DNA of 52,171 nucleotides from Pigoraptor vietnamica (lineage: Eukaryota > Opisthokonta > Filasterea). The notes beneath the pieces were generated by a model. The model saw only the letters and a list, made by a program, of their open reading frames with translations, had not been told where the DNA came from and ran no database searches. A program made the position numbers and the translations under genes. The DNA lies in NCBI GenBank assembly GCA_943704525.1, contig CALSCQ010001237.1:1-52171 (forward strand). The letters are read 5' to 3'. Of the stretch, positions 1 through 10,065 are shown piece by piece; position 1 is the stretch's first letter; every line of letters starts with the position of its first letter.

Positions 1-560
1 TGCTGTGTGTGAGTATGCGTGCGCGTTCTGTGTGGGCGATGTACGCGTTCCACTTGTCCGATTCGCGTGGGGGTGGGCTCGTTGGAAAGCTCTCACAGCG
101 GCGGATTCGCTGATGTGTATATAAGGCGCGCGGCTGTGTGCGTGGCGTACCTTTGTACCATTTTGCGATCTTGTTGTCTTAATCGAAATTGGTTCACGGA
201 ATTGCTTTGATTCCCTGAGTGTAAGTGTTCGGTGTAAGACAGTGTGTCAGGCTCTACGAGCTCGTGTATCGCTGTGTCCTTTCCACGCACCCCGCACTCT
301 CCATCTCCCACTGATCTAGCCCGGCGGCTGAGATCTTTGGCTCGGTGAAGTTTGTTCGTTCAATCGTGGTGTTATTTTTAGTCGTTGTTCGGCATCACGT
401 GATCGTTCGCGCTTTACATATCTCACACAACTACAACAAAAACGGGACAGCACACTATCTCAAGGCGTTGAATGCCGACACAGTCGGAGGCGGCAGTTTG
501 CACATGCTCAGCAGTGCATTATTGTCAGCGCGGCCCGCGTAGATGCAACGTGTCGATCAA
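1..560. other. Unassigned 3' flank of TMED2 with an isolated TATA motif
   Basis: No convincing coding exon is visible. A TATA-like motif (TATATAAGG, 118-126) resembles the ones ahead of GTPases A and B, but no ATG-initiated frame follows at a sensible distance. A palindrome ATCACGTGAT lies at 394-403 (E-box core). The stretch may hold the promoter or 5' UTR of a short non-coding or degenerate transcript, or only the TMED2 3' region. Confidence 0.35.
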
Positions 561-1620
561 TCACACGATGAGCTTGACCTCGAAAAAGCGCTTGAGGTAA
601 TACACCTGGCCAAACGTCATGGCAACGAGGACGAGGGCCTCGAAGAAAGACCACCACACGACACGCGAGTTTGTGTGCTCGTTGACTGCGTGAGGAAATT
701 GGCTTGGCCGTCAGGGCCAAAAACGCAGACAATATCTCGGCACACTCCTGACACGGACAACGCGGACGCATGCACGCACATAGATACGCATACGCAGCCA
801 GGCATACAGACACTCAAAGCCGCACACGCGCGCAAATCCACGCGCATGCTTCATGACACGCACTTATCCTGTGCGTTTCCTCGCGCAGTTCCATGTACTC
901 CTGCTCCTTCTTGATGTTCTCGAGTTGCTCGGTCAACTCAGACACCATGTGCGTGAGCACATCCGGCGCAGTCATCGAGTCCCCGGCGCCTGCAGTGGCA
1001 TAATTGTCAGCCATGCACGCGTCAACCACTCCTTTCAGCGCTATTCAAAGCGCACACGATGCTCAAGCCCCATACGCACATTATGCCTTCACTGCAAACA
1101 TGCACAACGACAGAACAAGATTCGCAACAAAACAGGCGCGCAACTCACCCCCAGGGGCCGGCGCGGGCTCGTGAATGTCCATCGAAAACGCGACCGTCTT
1201 CGGGGTCATCGTGGACATCTTGTTGCCAAAGCAGTACGTGTACCGCCCGTCCACGTGCGCCGAAAACGTGTATCGCCCTTCGCTCTCCCTCTCCGCATTG
1301 AAGATGGGCTTGCCGTCGGGACCGAGAATCTGCGCCACGATGCATTCATTAAGTCAACATGAACCACACATACCCAAGAGATGAATACAACTGTAAAGCC
1401 GCTGTGTGTGTGTGTGTGTCGAGTGCCGCCCTACCTTGACGTCAATGTCAAGAAAGCCACCGTCGGACACCTGAAACGCAAGCGCCATCTTCGTCCCCTT
1501 GGAAATGTTGTCAAAAAAGCACTCCTCCGCGTGCGCGTCGACGACAATCTGGAAGGCGCCCACGCACGCCGCGAGGTGGCACAGGAGCGCAAGGCACGCG
1601 GCGACGACGACGGCCCGCAT
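561..1620 (-). CDS. TMED2: p24 family cargo receptor TMED2 (p24-beta/Emp24)
   Basis: Type I membrane protein of the early secretory pathway, which sorts cargo such as GPI-anchored proteins into COPII and COPI vesicles. Four exons: 1620-1435, 1329-1149, 989-864, 685-561, giving 205 aa against about 200 for the family. Seen: a signal peptide (residues 1-22), a GOLD domain with the conserved cysteine pair (C34, C95), a coiled-coil stretch ending in EETHR, the family signature [19 protein letters not shown] leading into the single membrane span, and a short cytosolic tail ([12 protein letters not shown]) with the FF motif that binds COPI/COPII coats. The tail is nearly that of animal TMED2 (KRFFEV), which separates it from the other p24 subfamilies. 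The start is the first ATG before the signal peptide. The partner subfamilies and PIG-C (49725-50956) act on the same GPI-protein route, but the genes are not adjacent. Confidence 0.94.
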
Positions 1621-2383
1621 TTTCAACAACGCAAGAACCGCGTTGGCCGTCCAAGAACGAAGAGAAGAGAAACAATTACGCAGACGCGCTGTCTCCAACG
1701 GCGCATGCTTCAACATGGGTGCCGTGCAGGCTTGCCGAACCAGATGATTCACACCCCGGATATAATCACAGTACCCCGGATGCAAGTCACAACTTTGCTG
1801 GCGAACGGAACGACCGCGGCGCCAGTTAGCCGTTCAGTGAATTCTGTGTCGTAGGCACTGGCTTGCACGCCGGCGACGCGACTGAGGCCAACTGATGCAG
1901 GCCGCACCGCCAGTGCGACAGGGGCCGGGGGTCGAGCCGCACGGTGGCTGCCGTTCCGGCACTCCGTCAGCCGAGTTCAGTACTGACTAGCAGTTCAGCA
2001 GTCACGCTGGGGCAGGTCGGCTGGCTACAGCAGGGAATGGCCGCTAAGCGACGGCCGTAACGCAATTGAGTCAAGAGTTTGCATGGAAGGATGTTCGCCG
2101 TACAACTGGTTGTATTCGCGCGGCCGGCCGGGCTCACACGTTGTGGAAGGCTTGACTGAATGAAAGGCAGTAATAAGTATTTCGTCCTCAACAATGGGCC
2201 GATGCGTGTCACGTACTGTTCAATAGTGTCCAATAATCAATTTCACCGCACAGAAAAATCTACTGTTCTCGTCAGCTGTTCCACACATCTTCGCCGGCCA
2301 ACTCGGCAGAGATTTTCAGACCGTCTGAAGCCCTGTCGAACACCACGTCTTTTTCTCTTCCTCTCCACTCGCCAGTCGCGAAA
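1621..2383. other. Divergent intergenic region TMED2 / M3 peptidase
   Basis: This 763-bp gap lies between two divergently transcribed genes and should hold both promoters. No TATA box is obvious. It must also hold the true start of the peptidase, because no in-frame ATG precedes its presequence-like N-terminus back to the stop at 2234. No RNA gene or repeat was recognised. Confidence 0.4.
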
Positions 2384-2760
2384 GTGGCGGCGTGTGCTCG
2401 CTCTCTGCGTCGGGCGGTCCTCTCGCAGGGGTCGGCCGCATCTGTTTGCCGCACTCGTCCACTTGTTGCGACCCTGCGCCTTGGTGTTGTGTCGTCATCG
2501 CTGCGCGGCGCACGATCCCTTGCGACAGCGTCCCAAGACCGCCACTTTGTCGTGAAGAAGCCGTCGTCCGTAAGAATGCTCGACCTCAACGTGAACAAGC
2601 TGCGGTGGGACTTGACCCCCTCCAGCATCCTTGCGCTCGCGCAAGAGCTCGCCAAATCTTATGTGGACACTTACGACGCGGTGGCCGCCCTCAAGGTGTG
2701 TTGAGTGTGTGTTTGTGTGTGTGTGTGTGTGTGTTTTGTGTGTGTGTGTGTGTGTGTGTG

Positions 2761-2839
<79 letters not shown>

Positions 2840-2934
2840 TGTGTGTGTGTGTGTCTGTCTGTCTGTGTGTGTGTCTGTGTGCGTGTGCCTGTGCGTGCCG
2901 GCGTGTGCCTGTGCGTGCGTGTGTGTATGCGCGC

Positions 2935-2966
<32 letters not shown>

Positions 2967-5900
2967 GGGGAGCGGGCGTGAGCGCGTAGTTAAAGTGGCT
3001 CACATGGGTGCGATAACAGCCCGAGGAGATTAACGCGGAGACTGTCGTTAAGCGCATCGCCAACTTTACCGCGCGCTACGGCACCATTCGCGCGCTGTGC
3101 GACTTTCCACAGCACGTCTCCGGCGATAAGGAGGTGCGTATTGTGTGTGCGCATCGAGAAGGTCAACTGTGCACTTGATCGCCTTTTGCCAGTGCGTGTC
3201 GAGTACCTGATAACTTGGACCTCGCGACTGCCGTGAAAACTGGATCTAACGGCCAATGTAAACCCTGCCCAGGTGCGGGACGCAAGCTGCGAGGCCGACC
3301 GGCAACTTTCGCAGACGGAGGTGCAGCAGAGCATGCGCGTGGACGTCTTTCGCGTCGTCTCTGCCTTCAAGGACAAGGGCGACGAGTACGACGCGCTCGA
3401 ACCCGAGTGGCGCAGGTTCGTCGACCGCATTATCCGCGATTTCCGGCGCAACGGCCTGCACCTGCCGATTGAGAAGCGCGATCGCATCAAGGTCGGTGGT
3501 CACGTGTCATGTGAAATGTTTCGGAAGTTAATTAATGTCGAGATGTAGTTCATTTGGAAGGCATACTCGCTTGCTTTGCGCGTGGGATCTTTGGGCGCTG
3601 CGATTATGTCGTGTTTGCATAGTACCTATTGCGTGTCTGACACATCCACCAGCCCGCGCACACTCGCACACCTTCTGCCCGACGCACTCACACACCTTCT
3701 GCCCGACGCACACTCGGCGCTGCGATTATGTCGTGTTTGCATAGTACCTATTGCGTGTCTGACACATCCACCCGCACGCACGCACACTCACACACCTTCT
3801 GCCCGACGCACACTCACACACCTACTGCCCGACGCACACTCACACACCTTCTGCCCGACGCGCCGTTGTAGGCAATCAAGGAGCGGCTGAGCACCATTTG
3901 CATCGAGTTTAACCGCAACCTCAGCGAGGACAAGACGAAGCTCCACTTTGACGAGGCCGAGCTCGAGGGCCTTCCCGCCGATTTTCTGAAGGGCCTGTCG
4001 AAGGACGACGACGGCAAGTTCGTGCTCACGCTCAAGTACCCGCACTACTTCCCCGTCATGAAGAAGGCCAAGCGCGCGGCCACGCGGGAGCGCATGGAGC
4101 GCGCCTTCAACTCGCGGTGCGCCGCGCGCAACACCGAAATTCTGGAGGAGTGCGTGCGCCTGCGCCACGAGGCGTCGCAGATATTGGGCTACCGCAACCA
4201 CGCCGCGTACATCAGCGAGATTCGGATGGCGGGCAGCGAGGTGACGATCGGCAGCTTCCTCGAGGGCCTCTCGGCCAAGCTGGACGACGTGGCGCGTTCG
4301 GACATGGAGGCGTTCCTTGCGCTGAAGAAGGAAGAGTGCGCGGCGAACGGGTGGGAGTTTGATGGGAGGATTCGCGCCCACGACGTGCGATACTACATGA
4401 CCATGGTGGAGGTGGGAGATCACTCGGTCTGCAAGATTGTGCGGGTGTTTGGTATTCTTCTGTATCGTAGAGAATCACTGGCGATATCCGACACGTACCC
4501 GTGTGTTTGTGTCGTAACGTCGTTTGTTACGTGCCCAGGAGCGAACGCACAGCATCGACCATGAGGCGATCAAGCAGTACTTTCCGCTCGGCGTCGTCAC
4601 CAGTGGCATGTTCGACATTTACCAGCGCATTCTGGGCCTCACGTGAGTTGGCGGCATTGCACCTCACGTGCCATCCTTGTGTGTGCGGTCCCGCTGTGCC
4701 GACCTGTGCTCTGCTTGAGGAGAAATCTCAGTTCGTGCCAGTCAACCCCCATCGGCTCTTCCGTGAGGATAGAGAGAGTGTGTGTGAGTGGGTGTGTACC
4801 TTTGATGGCTCACGATGTCTTCCGTGTTGCGCAATGTAGGTTTAAGAAGGAGGCCGTTGCGCCCGGCTGGCACCCGGAGATTTCCCTCTACTCGGTGTAC
4901 GATGCCAAGTCGCAGGAACTCATCGGCCAGTTCTATCTCGACCTGCACCCGCGCGAAGGTGCGTCGAACTTGTGGTGGTTCGATTGAATCGGACGGATTT
5001 TGGTTTGGATGCGAGGTGTCTTCCCTCGCTAACCCCACTCGCCCCTTGTTCGTGATCTCCAGGCAAGTACGGCCACGCGGCATGCTTTGGCCTGCAGCCC
5101 GGCTGCATCGGCGCGGGTGGTGAGCGCCAAATCCCCGTGGCCGCGATGGTCTGCAACTTCACGAGGCCCCAAGGCGACACGCCTGCACTGCGTACGTATG
5201 GGACATGCGTTGTGCGAGATGCAACATGTGATCCGTGTGCGCTCGCTGCGATGGGGCGCCTGCCTTTTGCTTAACTTAGAATTCGCAGTGGGCCACGACG
5301 AGGTCGAGACGTATTTCCACGAGTTTGGGCACGTGATGCACCAGATTTGCAGCAAGGCCAAGGCGGCCATCTTCGCGGGAACGCGGGTGGAGCGCGACTT
5401 TGTGGAGGCGCCCTCTCAGGTGCGTACGCACACTGTGTCTGTGTTGTTCGTGTTGTGTATTTTGGCCAGTGTTGTGCCTATTTCCGATGAGTTGTGTGAA
5501 TGTCTGCGCGTGTTTTCGTGTTCGTGTGCGTGCGATACAAATGTCGTTGGCTGACGAGCGCGCATCGCTTTCTCTCGCTAGTAGAATCGATGGGCACACA
5601 TATAAGCTGATCCGACATTTTCTCCGCGCAGATGCTTGAGAACTGGGTGTGGGAGGCGGAATCCCTCGCCCTCTTGAGCAAGCACCACGTGACCGGCGAG
5701 CCACTCCCGAAGGACGTCGTCGAGAAGCTCGTCAAGAGCAAGAATGCCAACTGCGGTTTCCACTACAAGCGTCAGGTGGACAATTGTTCTACTTTCTGCC
5801 ACCTAGGCTTCCCGTCACATTGCGCTCTCGCTCTTTCTGCGTGTGTGAGAGCGCCACGGTCCCGTGTGTCCTGTCAGTACTGAGATCTTCCGGGTTACGG

Positions 5901-6454
5901 CGCCACAGATTCTCCTCGCGTCGTTCGATCAGGCGATCCACACGCGCTCGAGTGCCGACACTGTTGCGCTTTACGGCGAGCTGTCGAAGAAGATTCTCGA
6001 CATTGAGATCAACGAAGGTGGGCGACTCTGTGTGTTGCCTGTGAGGCCATTTCAGTGGATTCTGACCGGTTGTGTCACTTCTGTAGGCACTGCTTTTCCT
6101 GCGACTTTCGGCCACCTCACGGGCGGCTACGACAGCCAGTACTACGGCTACCTGGTGCGTTTTTGCGTGCCTTCTGTTGGCATTTGGAGTCTGCCGTACA
6201 GGAGATTTCGTTTGTATCTCACTCCTTCTCTTCCACGCACTTTCTACACGCAGTGGTCCGAGGTGTTTTCCGCGGACATGTTTGAGACGCGTTTCAAGAA
6301 GGAGGGCATTCTCAGCGATGGCCCCGGCCTCTCGTACCGCCGGACCATCCTAGAGCCAGGTGGTTCGATTGATGGCGCGGTGATGCTGCGCACGTTTCTC
6401 GGGAGGGACCCATCGCAGGAACCCTTCCTTCGCTCAAAGGGACTTGCGGTGTGA
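2384..6454 (+). CDS. M3 oligopeptidase (thimet oligopeptidase/neurolysin type)
   Basis: Zinc metallopeptidase that cleaves short peptides. Twelve exons: 2384-2695, 3020-3133, 3273-3491, 3872-4411, 4539-4642, 4840-4958, 5063-5191, 5289-5419, 5632-5775, 5909-6017, 6087-6154, 6254-6454, about 729 aa. The catalytic HEFGH (residues 523-527 counted from 2384) is followed by the family's DFVEAPSQ block with the third zinc ligand; the C-terminal ILEPGGS...MLRTFLGR block is typical. The first about 50 residues are rich in R, S and A and lack acidic residues, like a mitochondrial presequence. Position 2384 is a GTG: no in-frame ATG exists upstream to the stop at 2234, and the first internal ATG (2576) would drop the presequence. 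Either an upstream exon supplies the ATG or translation starts at a non-AUG codon. Introns 1 and 3 are swollen by GT repeats and a minisatellite. Part of its last exon was copied downstream into GTPase A. Confidence 0.93.
2697..2990. repeat. (GT)n/(GA)n compound microsatellite in M3 peptidase intron 1
   Basis: About 290 bp of GT repeats broken by TTTT, GAGAGA and GTCT blocks. It fills nearly all of intron 1 (2696-3019), starting directly at the 5' splice site. Open frames through it encode only Cys-Val or His-Thr repeats and are not genes. Confidence 0.95.
3594..3868. repeat. Tandem duplication and 26-bp minisatellite in M3 peptidase intron 3
   Basis: A 57-bp segment at 3594-3650 recurs essentially unchanged at 3716-3772 (offset 122). 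Around it runs a roughly 26-bp unit with the core CACACCTTCTGCCCGACG in about five near-identical copies at 3659-3867. The array expands intron 3 to 380 nt and ends just before its acceptor (AG at 3870-3871). Confidence 0.92.
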
Positions 6455-6590
6455 ACCATATGTCCTGATATTGTTCCTACTAAAAATCGCGGTAACGTGA
6501 AGGTAACGTGCGTTTGGACCGCCGACAATTTCTTCTTGCACGCGAGGCAATTCCTTCTGCCGCCGGGCAACCGATCAAAACACTAACCCG

Positions 6591-6690
6591 ACTGTGCCCA
6601 GAGATGCACTGCGCCCACCTGCCGCCGTACTTATATAAGAGATTGGCATCGTCATTGCTCTATAACTCCAACGGCGCAGTTGGAAAGACT
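6591..6690 (+). promoter_or_regulatory. TATA promoter block of GTPase A
   Basis: TATATAAG at 6632-6639 lies 80 bp before the ATG at 6712. The block starts with ACTGTGCCCAGAGATGC (6591-6607), which is repeated exactly at 8469-8485 ahead of GTPase B, and similarity continues past the TATA box. Being shared by both copies, it was part of the duplicated unit and is probably the core promoter. Confidence 0.7.
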
Positions 6691-6711
6691 AGACTGGCGG
6701 TCGCGGCGAGA

Positions 6712-7479
6712 ATGGGTTGCCGCGAAGCGTGGTCGGAGCTGCGTCGCTGCGTCCTCAACAGAAGCGACGGCGACGGCTCCCTAAACATGATCACTTTGGG
6801 CCTTCCGGGTGCGGGAAAGTCGACGACTTATATCAACATGTTCCAGCAGCTCGGGATCGATAAGCCGTCCTTCGTCGCCAAGTACTCGCCCCCGGACGCC
6901 GTCAAGTCCGACGTCGTGACCACATCGGCGTATTTTGACGGGGTGATGCTCCATGCGACGGACATCCCGGGCGCCTCTGGCGATGCCAAGTCCGACGCAG
7001 AACCAATGATCGTGCGGCAGAGCCCTCTGTACGAGAGCGACGTGTGCCTCGTCGTCATGCGAGCGGACGATCGGGTGCCCGATGCGATGTGCTTGTTGCT
7101 GCGCTTCCTTGTCCAGATGTTGGGCACACGCTTCGTGCAGAAGCTCGTGTTCGTGCTCACACACGCCGATCATCTAGACGCGTCCGAGAAACGCGACATC
7201 CTATACGGCATCAGTGAGGGCAAGAAGCGATTTCGCGGCTTCCACGAGTTGATTGAAGAAACCCTCGGACATTCCTTTCCGCGCGAGCGCGTCGTGCTCA
7301 TGAGCAACAAGGGAGACGACCGCGCCGCGTCCGTCGCGAGACTCCTCCGCGCCATGACGGCGACGGTCAGCGGCATACGGCGCTGGAGCCCATCATGGAG
7401 CCCGGCGCCGGCGGCGTTTCGATTGGTGGCCGATCTCTGTATGATGCTGCGCACGTTCCTCGATAATCTCTCGTCGTAG
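6712..7479 (+). CDS. AIG1/GIMAP-like GTPase A, with a peptidase-derived C-terminus
   Basis: Intronless, 255 aa. P-loop GTPase of the AIG1/IAN/GIMAP group: G1 GLPGAGKS (residues 30-37), a G3-like DIPG, G4 THADHLD in the family position (usually T-R-x-D), and an RVVLMSNK block in the G5 region. Nearly identical to GTPase B as far as ATVS, then it diverges abruptly. From about 7388 its DNA aligns with the last exon and 3' flank of the M3 peptidase; the terminal MLRTFL is in the peptidase's own frame, and its TAG stop corresponds to a CAG codon there. It has therefore lost the ancestral C-terminal part that B keeps. The start at 6712 is chosen because the TATA box (6632) rules out earlier in-frame codons. 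The N-terminus MGC could be lipid-modified. GIMAP relatives bind membranes and assemble in defence or trafficking; a role here is inference. Confidence 0.82.
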   Translation: MGCREAWSELRRCVLNRSDGDGSLNMITLGLPGAGKSTTYINMFQQLGIDKPSFVAKYSPPDAVKSDVVTTSAYFDGVMLHATDIPGASGDAKSDAEPMIVRQSPLYESDVCLVVMRADDRVPDAMCLLLRFLVQMLGTRFVQKLVFVLTHADHLDASEKRDILYGISEGKKRFRGFHELIEETLGHSFPRERVVLMSNKGDDRAASVARLLRAMTATVSGIRRWSPSWSPAPAAFRLVADLCMMLRTFLDNLSS

Positions 7480-7540
7480 GAGCTTTTCGCTCAAGGAGGC
7501 TCCCGGTGTGGACCTCGCTGACCTATACTGTTGTGTTGCT
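7388..7540 (+). pseudogene. Relic of M3 peptidase last exon and 3' flank
   Basis: Degenerate copy of about 6340-6475. Shared landmarks in the same order: CCATC-TAGAGCC-like, TTCGATTG, ATGCTGCGCACGTT, TTCGCTCAA, CGGTGTG-ACC and TACTGTTG/TATTGTT. Small insertions separate them. The first part is now coding sequence of GTPase A. The rest is its 3' flank and includes the position equivalent to the peptidase stop. It marks the junction of the tandem duplication. Confidence 0.8.
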
Positions 7541-8285
7541 CGTGGCATCGTAGCCGTAGTCTGTCGGTCTGTGGGGGCGCGGCGGTTGCAGTGCGCGTTT
7601 GTTCGGTCACTATCATGTGCCGGGCGCCGTCCCGCGTAACGGTCGGCTCCGTCATCGTCCCGCCGGGTTGTTGCTCCAGTAGCGCAGTGCGCTGTCGCAG
7701 TCTGTTGCTGTGTGTCGGCTACTGCGCCACGGCTGCGCGTGTTGCTCGTCACGGCGCGGTCGTCGGCTGCAATACACGTGCACTCTGGCACCTGATCGAT
7801 ATGTGTTACAATGAATAGTCAGCCACTGAGGTGACTGAAGAGGAGAGCACATAACATAAGGGATCAACTGCTCCCATAGCGGCAACTGCCGATTTGACTA
7901 TGAAATTCGGCGCATTCATTTTCGTTCTGCTCCGTGACAATGAGAAGAGATGCTTTGTGTCGTCCGAATGCATTTCGACCACGTCCTGCGCCGACCGCCG
8001 CGATTCCTTGCTCAGTGCTGATGTGCGCGCGTGCATGTGCGTCAGAGTCAGCGGCCCGTGTATGGGTGGCAGTGTATGTAGTGCTGCATGCGTGTCAATG
8101 TATGAAATTAAGTCTGTATCTTTGTGTGTGTGCGTGCGTGTGGTGGTGCTTTGTGTGTCAGTGTGTGGTGTGTGTGTGTGTGTGTGTGTTGTGTGTGCAT
8201 GTGCATGTGTGTGTGTGTCAGTGTGTTTTGTGTGTGTGTGTGTGTGTGTGTTGTGTGTGTGTGTGTGTGTGTGTGTGTCAGTGTG

Positions 8286-8320
<35 letters not shown>

Positions 8321-8465
8321 GTGTGTGGTGTGTGTGTGTGCAGCCATAAACTTCGTGTCGAGCGGCACGGGTAACGTGTGTTAAGACATTACTTCCCGCA
8401 CGTGCCGAGCCAACTGACAACCCAATTCCTTCCCGGCACGGCTCGGGCAAGCTGTCGCAACATTA
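7541..8465. other. Spacer between GTPases A and B, with (GT)n microsatellite
   Basis: No gene was recognised. The equivalent stretch ahead of GTPase A is only about 110 bp, so roughly 830 bp were gained here or lost there. It holds a GT-rich microsatellite at about 8126-8342. Similarity to the GTPase A upstream region resumes near 8370. Confidence 0.6.
8126..8342. repeat. (GT)n microsatellite
   Basis: Interrupted GT array with periodic CAGTGTGTTTTGTG breaks, giving a higher-order repeat of about 60 bp. It lies inside the extra spacer between GTPases A and B. Confidence 0.93.
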
Positions 8466-8468
8466 ACC

Positions 8469-8570
8469 ACTGTGCCCAGAGATGCCCTGCCGACCTGCCG
8501 GCCGTACATATATAAAAGGCGGGCATCGTCACTATGCTACACAACCCCAACGGCGCATCGGGGTCCAGTC
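8469..8570 (+). promoter_or_regulatory. TATA promoter block of GTPase B
   Basis: TATATAAAAG at 8509-8518, 105 bp before the ATG at 8623. The 17-bp box at 8469-8485 and the sequence after the TATA box match the block ahead of GTPase A. The 5' leader of B carries about 30 extra bases relative to A. Confidence 0.7.
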
Positions 8571-8622
8571 GTGGAAAAGCGCGCCGTTTTCAGGCTGCCG
8601 AGCTGGCGGCCGCGGTCGGAGA

Positions 8623-9516
8623 ATGGGTCAGTGCCGCGAAGCGTGGTCGGAGCTGCGTCGCTGCGTCCTCAACAATAGCGACAGCGACGGCGCCCTGAAC
8701 ATGATCGCTTTCGGCGTTTCGGGCACGGGAAAGTCGGAGACCTTCATCAACTTGTTCCAGCAGCTCGGGATCGAAAAGCCGCCCGGCTTCGTCGCCAAGT
8801 GCTCGCTCGACGCCGTCACATCCGACGTCGTGACCGCAACGGCGTATTTTGACGGGGTGATGCTCCATGCGACGGACGTCCCGGGCGTCTATGGCGCTGC
8901 CAAGTCCGAGTCAGAACCAATGACAGTGCCAAAGAGTCGTCTGTCCGAGAACGACGTGTGCCTCGTCGTCATGCGAGCGGACGAGCGGATGACCCAGCCA
9001 ATGTGCTTGTTGCTGCGCTCCCTCGTCCAGATGTTGGGCACAGGCTTCGTGCAGAAGCTCGTGTTCGTGCTCACACGCGCAGATCATCTAGACGCGTCCC
9101 AGAAACGCGACATCCTATACGGCTCCAGTGAGGGCAAGACGCGACTTCGCGGCTTCTACGAGCTGATTGAAGAAATCCTCGGACATTCCTTTCCGCGCGA
9201 GCGCGTCGTGCTCATGAGCAACAAGGGAGACGACCGCGCCGCGTCCGTCGCGAGACTCCTTCGCGCCATGACGGCGACGGTCAGCATACCGCGCTGGCGG
9301 CGCATTCCGCTGTGCCTGCCCACCTCGTACGACCTGTCCACGAAACTCAAACGCGAAGTCGAGGAGGCGGTGACGTGGTTTCGGAACACGTATGGCGTGA
9401 TAGTCAGAGTAGATGACGGCAGCGGCTACCACCAGACGATAGGGGAGATGATACGCAATTTCCTGAAGCTGCTATCGCAACTGTTCGGCTGCGGCTGGGT
9501 CACAGTGACGCCGTGA
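8623..9516 (+). CDS. AIG1/GIMAP-like GTPase B
   Basis: Intronless, 297 aa. Same fold and motifs as GTPase A: G1 GVSGTGKS, a G3-like DVPG, G4 TRADHLD (matching the family's T-R-x-D), and RVVLMSNKGDD in the G5 region. After the G domain comes a basic, helical segment (LSTKLKREVEEAVTWF) and a hydrophobic C-terminal stretch (FLKLLSQLFGCGWV) that may be a tail anchor, as in several GIMAPs. This end is taken as ancestral because A's is replaced by peptidase-derived sequence. The start is chosen by the TATA box at 8509 and by alignment with A (MGQCREAW/MGCREAW). AIG1 proteins bind GTP and often form scaffolds on membranes; the biological role here is unknown. Confidence 0.86.
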   Translation: MGQCREAWSELRRCVLNNSDSDGALNMIAFGVSGTGKSETFINLFQQLGIEKPPGFVAKCSLDAVTSDVVTATAYFDGVMLHATDVPGVYGAAKSESEPMTVPKSRLSENDVCLVVMRADERMTQPMCLLLRSLVQMLGTGFVQKLVFVLTRADHLDASQKRDILYGSSEGKTRLRGFYELIEEILGHSFPRERVVLMSNKGDDRAASVARLLRAMTATVSIPRWRRIPLCLPTSYDLSTKLKREVEEAVTWFRNTYGVIVRVDDGSGYHQTIGEMIRNFLKLLSQLFGCGWVTVTP

Positions 9517-10065
9517 GCGGTGCCGGCCCGCGGTCGGTACATCGACCGAAGCGGGTGCGAGAGCAAGCGCAGCTTGTCAGCGTGCAGAATTAAACTTTTT
9601 TACAAACAAAAACGGTGGCTGCGAGTACGACGCAGACGCACCGTGCAAGGCGAAATTGAATCACCCCGGCTGGTGTCGTCGCTTGCGGGCTGTCAGTTAT
9701 TATGGCGCTGCTGCGCGAACCGATGGGAAGGAATTCCGAACTGAGCGGCATAGCGGCCGTGCCCAGTGCGCAGGCCCTGAGACTGAACGATTCACGGCAC
9801 TGTGTTACCCCGTTGACGCTGGTAAGCCCCGGCCCCCGTGACGGAACAATAACCCGTGCAACTCGCGCGCGCAGAAGCATTACAGCATTCCAGTGCGCTG
9901 TTATAAGTACGAGATTGTGCGAACTGATGACGGGAACACCGGTCGGCGGGTCCCGGCGACCGCCTGCCGGCAGACAACGGCTGGAGCAGCAGTGAGGCTG
10001 CGCCAGTTGCGATCCGAAGGTTGCACCTACGACCAGAACAGCGGCAACTGTCGGTCGTGGCCAGA
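9517..10065. other. Intergenic region GTPase B / GTPase C
   Basis: About 550 bp with no recognised gene. A weak TATA-like TTATAAGTAC lies near 9900. The 17-bp promoter box shared by A and B is absent, consistent with C being an older, separate paralogue. Confidence 0.45.

Noticed and set aside
2384-2386. GTG taken as a definite start codon for the M3 peptidase
   Set aside because: Eukaryotic nuclear genes rarely start at GTG; used only as a provisional boundary because no ATG exon could be identified.
2671-3063. Long open frames rich in Cys-Val or His-Thr
   Set aside because: They are translations of the GT microsatellite in M3 intron 1; the same happens at 7806-8450, 33860-34234, 39049-39700 and 50953-51426.
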